Assembly: GCF_016545825.1 (NCBI RefSeq)
Contig: NC_052613.1
Coordinates: 9,672,001 to 9,736,000 of the forward strand
Length of the DNA stretch: 64,000 nucleotides
Direction of reading: 5' to 3'
From: Eucalyptus grandis
Taxonomy: Eukaryota > Streptophyta > Magnoliopsida > Myrtales > Myrtaceae
The translations under genes and the position numbers were made by a program. The stretch's first letter is position 1, and the number at the start of each line of letters is the position of its first letter. Positions 54,868 through 64,000 of this stretch are shown in pieces. The notes beneath the pieces were generated by a model. That model was given only the letters and a program-made list of their open reading frames with translations. It searched no databases and was not told the DNA's origin.

Positions 54868-55788
54868 AGTTAAGAATATTAACGCGGAAGATAAGAATTG
54901 AGGAATTTTTAAATATTTTAATGTGTAATAATAAAGAATACGTATGTCTATTTGTAGGTTTTACAAGATGACTATCTACCATAATAAGATAGACAATCAA
55001 AGATATGCACTATCAAGAAGACATATGCATAATCCTAAGAAATATGCATAATCAAGTAAATATACTAATATTGCTAACATCCCTCAAACATAGGTGTATT
55101 GAAACAAATCAACTTGAGTTTGAAAAATAATTCAAACAGTGTGCCAAAATTTCAATTTATGCATCATTTAGCATCGACTTTACTGTCGAAACAATAACCG
55201 AATAAACGCAGCCCATATGACTAGCGTGGCTATAGTAAGCTATATACGCAGGACTTTATTAAGTGAAAGTTACTATGCAGTGTTAAATAATACCTCCATG
55301 AAAAAGAAAAATTCCATAACAAAACCACCATGCCGCTTTCTCAAACCAGAATGACACACTCAAATGAACACTGTTGAGCGACAATGATGGATTTATTTTG
55401 CTACGGGTCATGGGATGCAGTAGGTGCGAAGTGCACTTTGGGTGAACACCATTGGGCGGCGGGATGGATTTATTTGGTTACACGTCATGGGATGCACCAG
55501 GTGAGTTTGAAGTGCACCCAATGCATTAGAGTTGACTCGATAAAGGAGGCTCTGATATCAAGTTAAGAATAATGTAGAAGATAAGAATTAAAGAATCTTT
55601 GTAAATTTTAATGTGTAATAATAGAGAGTATGTGAGCCTATTTACAAGCTTTACAAGATGACCACTTATGGTAATGAGATAAACATAACAACAAATATAA
55701 TCAATCAAGAATATGCACTATCAAATAAGATATATGTGTAAGTTTGAGAGGTATGTGGAATCAACCTAATATACCAATATCACGAATG
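54868..55788 (-). mobile_element. 921-bp TRIM retrotransposon
   Basis: Terminal repeats of 212 bp (54868-55079) and 228 bp (55561-55788) both begin AGTTAAGAAT on the plus strand. CTCAA is duplicated on both sides (54863-54867 and 55789-55793). In the minus orientation TGATATCAGAG (initiator-Met primer-binding site, 55550-55560) directly follows the 5' LTR, and a short purine tract TTTGAGGGA precedes the 3' LTR. The interior has no coding capacity and holds a diverged tandem duplication (GGATTTATTTTGCTACGGGTC near 55388 and a copy near 55465). Confidence 0.75.
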
Positions 55789-55793
55789 CTCAA

Positions 55794-56159
55794 TTTTCTT
55801 AAATTTCATGAATTCCAACCTTTTTGAAGATTTCGCTCTTTGGAAAAGATAATATCGAATAATTGGGGTGTCTATAACCATGATTTAGTTACGTGATTCT
55901 TGCACCGTTTAGAATGACTTTCGTTTTGGCCGCATTGCGAGTGCTAGGAAGCCACGTATTATTCCGATATTCCTTAAGTACACTTCAAAAGATCAAGATA
56001 AGAGTAGAACCTTAGAAATTTCTTGGACTTGGAGCTTTGTTTATTACATTAGTCTCCTAGAAAAAGAAATCTGGGAGAATTCCACAAATATATATATATA
56101 TATATGAGGAATATATTTAGGAACATGTATAGTTATCGAGTATTAATTGAGCATAAATG
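55794..56159. other. Intergenic
   Basis: No feature recognised apart from a short (TA)n run at 56091-56105. Confidence 0.4.
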
Positions 56160-56164
56160 ACAAG

Positions 56165-57116
56165 TGAAAGTGCTAGTACGAGCACATAGAGGGGGGTGAA
56201 TAGGTGTGAAAACAAATTTTGTAAAATATAGTGTAAAACTTTACTTCTAACCTAAGTCTGATTAACAGTAGATTTTGCAAAGGAAATCAGACTCTAACAA
56301 TTAAATAGAGTTACGAACAAAATAAAAGAGTTCATGGAAGAGAATAAGAACACAAGGTTTATAGTGGTTCGGCTTAATCCAAGCCTACATCCACTCTCCC
56401 GCACTGACAGCCCACCGGCTGGATTTCACTATGAATCAAAAGAGTCGTTACAGTATCATGTCATTGATTTAACAGTGTAGAAACTCTGCTACACTTCCTC
56501 AAGGCCTCACAAGTATCTAAATTCTTTTTTGAGTACAAATTTACGCTCAACAATTGAATCAGCAAAGAACAAGAAGCTTCAGACTTTGGAATTTATCTAT
56601 CGTGCACACCCTCGAATAACTAGAGTGTCTTCCTTATACTCCTACATGCCTTCATATCCGTTGGCACCTTCCAAAAGAGTTCTTCCAATCTACCCGTTGG
56701 ACAGAATCAATTAGGGAGATCTCGAGCTACTTAAGAAATGTGATGATAGCCCACCAATCCTACTCATCCATACAATCAGGATCTAGGTTTTCATAAGTAG
56801 AACCTTCCAAGTATACTTCGTCAATCAATGGATCCAAATTACTTGAATTAATTTCAAAACGAATAATAGATCTTGAGATGCTATCTTCAACCGTGAGAAC
56901 TTCTTTAGCCGCTTGAATCAAATCCTTAAAGAAATACTCGATTCTGGATAAGTCTTCTTCGTCAATCTAGAAACTATCAATAATGGTAGACTTTAAATCT
57001 TGAGTCTGGCGGTCTGGTGGTCTTCAGACTTTGACAAAAGAGTATACAAGTTTTTAGACTAGACTGATGAAAACGTTTTGTCAGCTTCAAAACAAATAAG
57101 GAAGTTTTCTCCAACA
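56165..57116 (-). mobile_element. Solo LTR of the Sirevirus-like family
   Basis: 952 bp. On the minus strand it starts TGTTGGAGAAAACTTCC and ends AGCACTTTCA, the same ends as the LTR at 2287-3222. ACAAG is duplicated exactly (56160-56164 and 57117-57121). The target lies in the unit 3' flank (AACAAGGAATTGCT, intact at 49350). Absence of any internal sequence and a perfect duplication indicate a solo LTR made by LTR-LTR recombination. Confidence 0.9.
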
Positions 57117-57121
57117 ACAAG

Positions 57122-57579
57122 GAATTGCTAAGACACTTATCACCCTTAATTAATCACGAAGGAAGTCGGCGCTTTTGCAAGGCTAACATTTGTTGCTTAA
57201 CTGGTTCTCTAGCGTAGTCCATAGTAAGATCTTCTAACATATCTCTCATTATACTTGATATATGGATTAGGCTTACTCAATTCAAGAATTCATGTGAATT
57301 GGACTCGCACGAATGGAGGTTATTCAATAAAAATTGTTCAACATGTAATCGATTTTGCACAGTCTAAATTCTATTTGGATGAATGACGAACACTACTGAT
57401 ATTATGAAATAATGCACATTTCACTTTTGTCCGTGCATCATACCATAGAAATTCAACCTACACATTTGATCACAATAATTATTAATCCGTTTACAATTGC
57501 TTCTTTTAATACTGTATAAAAAAATTGTCCGTCTCGTCTACTTGATATCGAATTAAACCCAACTCGAGTCATCACAATT
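57122..57579. other. 3' flank of K8
   Basis: Colinear with the 3' flanks of the other units. No gene is visible. Confidence 0.5.
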
Positions 57580-58693
57580 CTACAGGGACGAACTTTCAGC
57601 TAGACAAGCTGCGAGCGATCTTGGGGGAGATGACCAGATTGGTCTAGGAGGAATTTGCAACACCTCAACACTTCCTTCTAGCATTTTCACAACTTGGCTC
57701 ATAGATGGTCGAGCTCTTGGATCAATCTGAATGCACCATAAACCTATTACAATCATCTTCTTCGCGATTCCTTTGTCCTCCTCATTCATGACCCCACACA
57801 GTCCAAGATCTTCTTGGAGCTCTAGGCGTTGGTGGATCCAATGAGGGAAGTATATTTCACTGGAACGATCTACCATGACTTCAATATTTCTCCTCTTGCC
57901 TACCGTCTCCAAAACCATCATGCCATAGCTATAGACATCTGATTTGTGAGAAACCCCTCCAATGTTCCTTAATATCAACTCCGGAGCAATGTATCCATGG
58001 TGCCCCGGGCACCTAGCATTGAAACGATGCTCTCTTCTCTTGGGCAAATTTTGGCAAGACCAAAGTCGGAAATCTTAGGGCAATAGTTTCCGTCGAGGAG
58101 AATGTTGTGAGGCTTTATGTCAAAGTGCAAGATCCTCGTGTTACAACCTTTATGCAAGTACTCTAGCCCGTGAGCAATGCCAAGCGAAATCCGGTACAAT
58201 GTATCCCAACTCAATTGTTGATCTACCTCCAAACCATTATTTCTGTTGAATATGAATTTTTCGAGTGATCCATTGGGCATGAACTCATAAACCAAAGCTC
58301 TTTTGCTTCCTTTAAAACAAAACCCTAGGAGGCTGACCACATTGACATGAGAAGTCCTGCTTATGCTTGCAACTTCATTGAAAAACTCTTCCGCATCGCC
58401 TTTCAGCTTCTTTAGAAGCTTCACCGCCACAAGTTGACCATCTGAAAGCTTGCCTTTGTACACGCAGCCATAGCCTCCCTCACCTAACTTTTCTTCAAAA
58501 GAGTTGGTCATCTTCTTGATGTCTTTGTAGGTGTATCTTCTCGAAGAGACGAGTCCCTCAATTTTCACTTCATCATCAAAATGTTCACTCCACTGCTTTA
58601 TGAAGTCTGCAATTTTTCTTATCATTGGTTTCTTCATGCAGGAAAGCATTAAAATAAGGGCGATCCCAATTCCAGCTCCGGATGCAGCTATTC
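57580..58693 (-). CDS. K8 exon 3: transmembrane segment and kinase, 1-bp frameshift
   Basis: Begins after TTTTAG and encodes a hydrophobic helix, then [24 protein letters not shown] and ICPREESI. The frame breaks near 57997 and continues in the next frame with [26 protein letters not shown] and a short tail ending in TAG. All catalytic residues are kept: non-RD HFD, intact DFG. The tail stops at ESSSL, earlier than in K7. Confidence 0.8.
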
Positions 58694-58866
58694 CTAAAAC
58701 AGCAGAATATTTTCTTACAGCAATCTCACTTCATCACATTATTGAGGCTTCTAAGAATTAGAAATATTGATTCCATTGAGCAGCTATGCAAGTTATTATC
58801 AAAAAGTCAGAACGAATTGCAGAGAAAAATGTAGAGAAGTGGAAGAGAAAATCTGGATATAATTAC

Positions 58867-58899
58867 CTATTCCGATTTTCAGTCCAACGTTTCGTTTTC
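58867..58899 (-). CDS. K8 exon 2: 33-bp micro-exon
   Basis: CTCAG, then 33 bases starting GAAAACGAAACG, then GTAATT. It encodes GKRNVGLKIGIG with borrowed bases. Same length, phase and borders as 15295-15327 in K2, with amino-acid changes that keep a basic-hydrophobic linker. Confidence 0.8.
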
Positions 58900-60533
58900 C
58901 TGAGACAATAGTCATCAAAAGTGAAAAATGTGTCAACGAATTGCAAACAGGTGATTTCAAAGTGTCTTAAGAGATAAAGATGAGGGCATATCATGAGGTT
59001 ATAGTTCATTCAATTTCAAGAAACCAAAAATACCACCATTGAGTGAAGAAAATTACGAATTCACCAGTTTGGCTCTATCCTCCTCTTGAACATGGATCAA
59101 ACAGTGACATCATACTAGAAGAAATTGGAAATACATGCAAATGGATCTGTGGCTGATTGACTAACAAGTATAGACATTAGCTATAATCCTGAATTCTAGT
59201 GCTATCAGGGGATGCACAGGAAGGCAGCAAAGGATACATTTTCTTGCTGGTATAAACGTAGCAAACACTCTGAAATGTGATCGACAATGTGGTACCAGAG
59301 GCAGAGACAAATAAAACTTTCTGCGTCACTAATGGAATGGGCTGTATGTTCTAGACATGTCTCAACTCTTTAGCTTCTAAGCAGACCTCTAGGCTTGACT
59401 AGAAGTCGTTCCATAATTAAATTTATTGGGCAGCTCATGTTCAGGCACAAATTTTGGAGCTTCTTGTATCATGAACACCACTAGCAAACTATCGCAGAAA
59501 GATAGAAACATCAACAGTTCCTTTACTGCTCTTTCATTTCCTCCAGCTTTGCAAAGTCACAATCTATGAGGTTCCAATAAGATATCTTGGAACCCAAGAG
59601 AAGGGAAGTTTTGTTCGCAGCACTAATCGAGTCTAAGGAGAAGCATTTGGAAAAGCTGAAGGACATTATCCTCAGCACGTAGAAATGAAACATTAACTGA
59701 AAAACAGGAAAAACATTTTTAGTATTCGACAAAGAAATCTAATAGATACAACTGCAAGGGGGAGGGATAGAAAGAGTACTTATATGTGCTATCATAATGA
59801 GAAAAAAGTTCATTGATAATGTCAAGATTTAATTATCTGTACGGTTCACATCTGGCAATTTTATAAAGATATTTCAACCACACAAATGATCAGATTTTAG
59901 CAACACTTTCAGAAAGGTAGTTTTTCTTCTTCCTTTTTTCATTTGGTTGTGATCATAGTAAAATCTCAAGAAGGAAATGAGTAATTTTAGCCCAACATTT
60001 GCAAAATTTCACAGTAAACGTGGAGCATCTTCATTCAATGTATTCAAACCATCGGAGCTCATGGTCGCAAATATCAACCAAATGATCAAAACAGAAAATA
60101 GGATGATAAGGTTTTAAGAGTCTAAATAGTAACATGATCATGTCTGTCATAGCGAGGATGACCACACTCCATTGCAGCGAAGGATATGCCCAGCAAAATG
60201 AGATTGTCAAGCTTTAGGGGCATGAGCGGGTCGTTTCCTAATTAACAAGCAAAGGAAAGAGCATGCGCAGCAATTCCTCTCATTGAACAACTTCAGCTAA
60301 CTGAAAACCACATATTAGGCGACGAAAGTGGCCTCATTTGAGATTGTTTCTTGTGGGATCCAATTAAATCCTTTATCTCCGCGTTATTCTCTTGTCGTTT
60401 TCTTTCTGCCAAACAATGACTTATTAATTTTCCCCCATATTTTCCTCTACCCTTCGCTTTCCATCCCATTTCGTCACTCCCAAATTGCTCAGCAAAGTAA
60501 AATGAGTGATAAGGAAAAGTTAAGATAAACCAC
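58900..60533. other. K8 intron 1
   Basis: Colinear in its first 600 bases with the K2 intron (15328-16020), including CTAACAAGTATAGACATTAGCT. No exon is visible. Confidence 0.5.
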
Positions 60534-61386
60534 CTTGTGTAGACGTAGCAGTTGTTGCCTCTGGGGTCTCAGCAGATGTTGATGAACCACAAGTTTTGGA
60601 AGCAAAGGACTGGTCAGGACAAGAGCAAGTGGTCCGATTGGCAGTGGTATTGTAACCACAAACTCCGTTCGATTGAGTGCACTCAACACATGCTTCACTA
60701 TCCACCTTCAGCTGAACCTCAAAACCATGCTGCAGCAGGTCGCTTAAACTGGACGAGCTATTTCCCAAGTCACTCTGAGAATATGAAGAAGAGCTATCTC
60801 CCAAGTCACTCTGAGAATTATGAAGAAACCGGGACTACCACGCTCTTGAAGCACGCTCCACTGTCAACACTCGACCCTGAAAACACATAGCCCTCCGTGT
60901 ACGGAACCCCTTAAAAGGGCACGAGAATTGGCCCAAGAAAGTTGGGGAAACCGATTGGCAACCGTAGAGGAAAGTGACGTTGGTGTAGCCCTCGGCGATT
61001 TGGAACATCGACGGGTCGAGAGTCGTGTTAAGGAAATTCGTGGGACAGATTCCCTGCATATAGTCATCCCTCGCGATTCTCAGTACCTGAGTAGAATTGG
61101 GATACACCTCCAGAACTCGGTACTTCACTCCCTGTATCACGATGGTCGTGTTGCCTCCGTTCTCGCACTTGAGCTCCAACTCGGGATACCCGCAAAAGCT
61201 CGCTCTGTTGCCACCCCAGAAGGGATAGCCAATGCCTCCAACGTCCCCACAGCTGAACGTGCCGTTGCAGCTCGAGTAATAATCCACGCCCAGGGAAGGA
61301 GGACTCTTGATCAAGATCAAGAACAGTGGGAACAAAAAGTGGAGAATACGAGCAGAAGATGGAGAAGGAACCCAAGAAAGAGACAT
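60534..61386 (-). pseudogene. K8 exon 1: GUB_WAK_bind and WAK_assoc ectodomain with two indels
   Basis: ATG at 61384-61386 opens a signal peptide (hydrophobic ILHFLFPLFLILI core), then CNGTFSCGDVGGIGYPFWGG, FCGYPELELKC and a sequon-rich GUB_WAK_bind domain. The WAK_assoc part shows CVECTQSNGVCGY and CSCPDQ. Between them the true frame (DSGACFKSVVVPV) is offset by the two indels described for K8. A 36/37-bp tandem repeat (60755-60790 and 60791-60827) encodes a duplicated Ser-rich SQSDLG segment, and its second copy holds the extra base. Donor: ACACAAG|GTGG in phase 1. Confidence 0.75.
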
Positions 61387-61699
61387 GGTGATTCACGAAG
61401 AAATGGGAATGCGGGTGCTAGAAAAAGGGGAAGTGGAACGCAAATTGAAGGTCTGGAGAAATAAATAATCCAAGAAAGAGAGGCCATTTTCCGTTGACTG
61501 AAAAATTTTCTTTTTGACTCATTCTCAATCTGAACATACAAAAAATCAAAGAAAAATTTTTTTAATGCCGGGCGGTCTGCATCGCAGGCCACTAGTAGGT
61601 TCTGGGGAACTTCGTGGAGACTGGTTCCAAAATTTTTAATTACTAAACGAATATGGTAGGATCCTTCGGGATGGAGATGGAGCAAAACAAGGAGGGTAA

Positions 61700-61895
61700 T
61701 TTTATTATACTCTCCATCACGCTTATTCTTTTTTTTTTTTACCTAGTACTAAATATGCAAATAGGATTGGAAAATATTTGAATTCAAGACATCCAACTCT
61801 GATGGCATGTAAGATTTTTATTAGACCACCATTCACTATTTTAAAAACTTAAATTATTAGATCAAGACACAATTTAATATTTAAATATCCTAATA
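61700..61895 (-). mobile_element. Partial copy of the 288-bp miniature LTR element
   Basis: CTCTCC...CACGCTTATTC (61707 onward) matches the interior of 48347-48634, and about 61809-61895 matches one terminal repeat (TTTAAATATCCTAATA end). The left repeat is largely missing. It shows that the small element is a family, not a single accident. Confidence 0.6.
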
Positions 61896-61924
61896 AGCTC
61901 CATCTAGGCAAAAATAATTGAATC

Positions 61925-62238
61925 CCTGCCTACTTCCAATCATATCCGCATCTTCCCATCGAAAATTTTTTGCACCGCGATGTGTCCACAATCCAGGCGA
62001 CCTCAACGCTTTGTTCTAGAAAGAGACATGGTGGGTCACGAAGAGACGGGAATGCGGGTGCTCGAAAGAGGAAGTGCACCCGCAAGAGGAAATGGAACGC
62101 AAATTGAGGGTTTGGAGAAATAATCAAACAAAGAGAAAGCCAATTTTCGTTGACGTAGCAGATCGTTGAATAGGCTCCATCAAGGCAAAAATAATTGAAT
62201 TCTTGCCTTCGTCCAGCTATACCCGCATCTTCCCTTTG
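61925..62238 (-). pseudogene. WAK_assoc fragments and duplicated 5' end of K8, abutting the gap
   Basis: 61925-62018 and 62160-62238 each resemble the WAK_assoc part of K2 exon 1 (18200-18330): WIVDTSRCKKF, GRCGYDW and similar. Between them 62020-62155 repeats the K8 start region (61376-61500, AGAAAGAGACATGGTG). The arrangement is a scrambled partial duplication, and the right fragment runs into the N gap. Confidence 0.6.
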
Positions 62239-62338
62239 NNNNNNNNNNNNNNNNNNNNNNNNNNNNNNNNNNNNNNNNNNNNNNNNNNNNNNNNNNNNNN
62301 NNNNNNNNNNNNNNNNNNNNNNNNNNNNNNNNNNNNNN
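62239..62338. other. Assembly gap (100 N)
   Basis: Exactly 100 N, the usual placeholder for a gap of unknown size. Features either side (WAK_assoc fragment left, Copia pol right) need not be adjacent in the genome. Confidence 0.99.
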
Positions 62339-62400
62339 TATATATGGAACAACTTGTTGATTTCATTAAAAAATGACAAGAATGAAAGGTATGTTGACTT

Positions 62401-63524
62401 TTGAGATCGATATACGGCCTTAAGCAGTCATCGAGACAATGGTATATACGTTTTCATAATACCATAATGGCATATGACTTTACAATGATAGATGATGATC
62501 ATTGTGTATATATTAAAAGATCCAAAGATCAATTTGTGATCATATCATTATATGTTGATGATATACTAATTGCTGGAAGCAATATGGAGTTTGTTAATAC
62601 TGTTAAGAGTTGGTTGTCTTCCAACTTTGAGATGAAGGATATGGGTGAGGCTGCATACATTTTTGGAGTTAAGATTTCAAGAGATCGTCCGAAGAGATCG
62701 TTATCTCTTTCGCAAGAAACATATATAAATAACGTTCTTGAACGATTTCGTATGAAGATTGTAAACCCATAGACACTCCTATTGCAAAAGGTGAAGAATT
62801 GAGCCATAAACTGTGTCTAAGGATTCCACAAGAGAAGGAACAAATGAAACATGTTTCTTATGCTAGTGTTGTTGGGAGCTTGATGTACGCTATGATATGT
62901 ACAAGACCTGACATATGTTTTGCAGTTAGAATGGTGAGTAGATACCAATCTAACCCAGGTCAAGCACATTGGAAAGCCGTTAAGAGAAAACTGAGGTATC
63001 TGAAAGGAACTGCTGATTACAAGTTGAATTACCAAGGAAATGATCTGCGACTCGAAGGCTATTCAGATGCTAATTAGGGAGGAGATTTAGATGAAAGAAA
63101 ATCTACCTCTGGATTTGCTTTCTTCTTGAACAATGGCGCCATATCATAGAGCAGTAAGAAGCAAACGTGTATAGCCTTGTCCACGATGGAAGCTAAGTTC
63201 GTGGCATTATCAGCAGCGGTACAAGAAGGAGTTTGGCTTAAGAGATTTTTAGATCATTTAGGTGTTATTGAGAAAGCTGCAAATCCATTATTAGTTAACT
63301 GTGATAGCCAAGCAGCTATAGCGTACACCAAAGATCCAAAATATCATGGCAAGACCAAACATATAGATACCAAGTATAACTTTGTCAAAGATATGGTTGC
63401 ACGAAAGGATGTGAACTTACAGTACATATCTATGCATAGAATGGTAGCAGATCCTATGACAAAACCAATACCTAGAGATGTGTTTTGTGGTCATGTAAAA
63501 TCTCTAGGATTGCATAGAGTCTGA
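62401..63524 (+). pseudogene. Ty1/Copia pol 3' part: reverse transcriptase end and RNase H
   Basis: Motifs in order: IYGLKQSSRQW, YVDDILIAGS (the catalytic YVDD of RVT_2), FEMKDMGEA, SLSQETYI, VGSLMYAMICTRPDI, RYLKGTADYKL, then the RNase H part STMEAKFVAL, CDSQAAI and HIDTKYNFV, ending KSLGLHRV and a stop. Breaks: TAG after IVNP (62770-62772) with a frameshift, TAG at 63076-63078, and another stop near 63148. The N-terminal pol is in or beyond the gap. It is unrelated in sequence position to the Sirevirus-like element at the left edge. Confidence 0.85.
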
Positions 63525-63656
63525 TGTACTGGATTGTAATTTCCCTGAGTTGTTCACATTTATGAACTAGTGTTTTTTCATTATTAATGCTTATGAATCT
63601 TTGTTTGATCTTTATGCATCTTAATGCTCAGTGCATTACTTTAAGTTGAGAAAGTA

Positions 63657-64000
63657 TGTTGGACAGATATAAGATTGGCCTACTCACACGGGCAATCGCC
63701 TCTATTTACTATGTGATAAATAGATATAAGACGGTTTTTAAGCTTATTATTTATATGATAATCAAGAGCTCAAACTTAAAATATATTTATCGCCTTAACC
63801 GGGTGTTAAGATGATGACACAATATTTACTATGTCTGAAAGTAAAATAACCCACATATTTTACTTTATCTGTCTATCATGCCAGATGTGAGTTCTGATGA
63901 ATTTTGTGAATGAGTAGATATGTGAACTCAAGTTAGACATTGGGTATGTCTGAACTATCATTTGTACGGTATTGAAGGTGTAGACATACGCTCCATGGTA
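63657..64000 (+). repeat. 3' LTR (5' part) of the right-hand Copia element
   Basis: After the pol stop and a 130-bp spacer, TGTTGGACAGATATAAGATTG begins what is probably the 3' LTR; it runs off the window. The preceding purine tract (GAGAAAG) is weak, and no second copy is present to confirm the border. Confidence 0.5.

Larger units (their letters stand above)
57580..61386 (-). pseudogene. K8: LRK10L / Lr10-type receptor-like kinase with small indels
   Basis: Proposed exons: 61386-60534, micro-exon 58899-58867, and 58693-57580, with matching phase-1 joins. Restoring nothing, the parts sum to 2000 bases, one short of 667 codons, because of a 1-bp deletion near 57997 in the activation segment (GTVGYIAPE in K2). 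The ectodomain also carries a one-base loss in a G-run (C-run 60907-60910) and a one-base gain near 60819; these cancel, but a TAG (60835-60837) falls between them. All lesions are single-base and two involve homopolymers or repeats, so sequence error must be excluded. The YPFWGG ectodomain type differs from K2. Confidence 0.75.

Noticed and set aside
62195..62404. Open frames spanning the gap
   Set aside because: They read through 100 N and have no evidential value.

Overview
The window is plant nuclear DNA, most likely from a woody eudicot. It is AT-rich, packed with LTR retrotransposons and MITEs, and dominated by one tandemly repeated family of receptor-like kinase genes of the LRK10L / 'rust resistance kinase Lr10' type. 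A Myrtaceae source is only a guess. A 100-N scaffold gap lies at 62239-62338.

All kinase-related units lie on the minus strand. The family plan is a signal peptide, a GUB_WAK_bind domain and a WAK_assoc Cys-rich module in one exon, an optional 33-bp micro-exon, then one exon for the transmembrane segment and a non-RD kinase (HFD instead of HRD). I see eight units: K1 3223-9060, K2 13970-18958, K3 29225-30062, K4 30395-31089, K5 39931-41400, K6 47310-47990, K7 49790-50255 and K8 57580-61386. There are also orphan ectodomain exons at 16326-17187, 19690-19938 and 61925-62238. None is fully intact by my reading. K2 is closest: its exons join in frame into a 654-codon gene with one internal TGA. 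K8 would give about 666 residues but has a 1-bp deletion in the activation segment and two compensating indels in the ectodomain. The others are truncated, chimeric or split by transposons.

The rest is a well-preserved record of insertions, many of which I could bound by target-site duplications (TSDs). At the left edge is the 3' end of a Sirevirus-like Copia element (env-like reading frame, two polypurine tracts, LTR 2287-3222), inserted directly after the DFG-position motif of K1. A solo LTR of the same family sits at 56165-57116. Two 3.3-kb LTR-like elements of one Ty3/gypsy-type family lie at 3799-7116 and 50917-54248, and a second long-LTR family at 9990-13353 and 44124-46807. Miniature LTR elements occur at 11435-12768, 48347-48634 (only 288 bp) and 54868-55788. 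Other elements are an LTR-like block at 21305-23184, a gag/PBS/LTR fragment at 34740-37007, a LINE tail at 25317-26224, a tRNA-derived SINE at 53086-53271, a hAT-like element at 27443-28436, PIF/Harbinger-like MITEs, a GC-rich inverted-repeat element at 19939-21003, and a degraded Copia pol at the right end. Several tiny poly(A)-bearing inserts flanked by direct repeats are the most unusual small-scale signal.

Biologically this looks like a fast-evolving immune-receptor cluster that expanded by tandem duplication and is now largely decayed. All identity statements come from reading the sequence by eye; no database search or alignment program was run.
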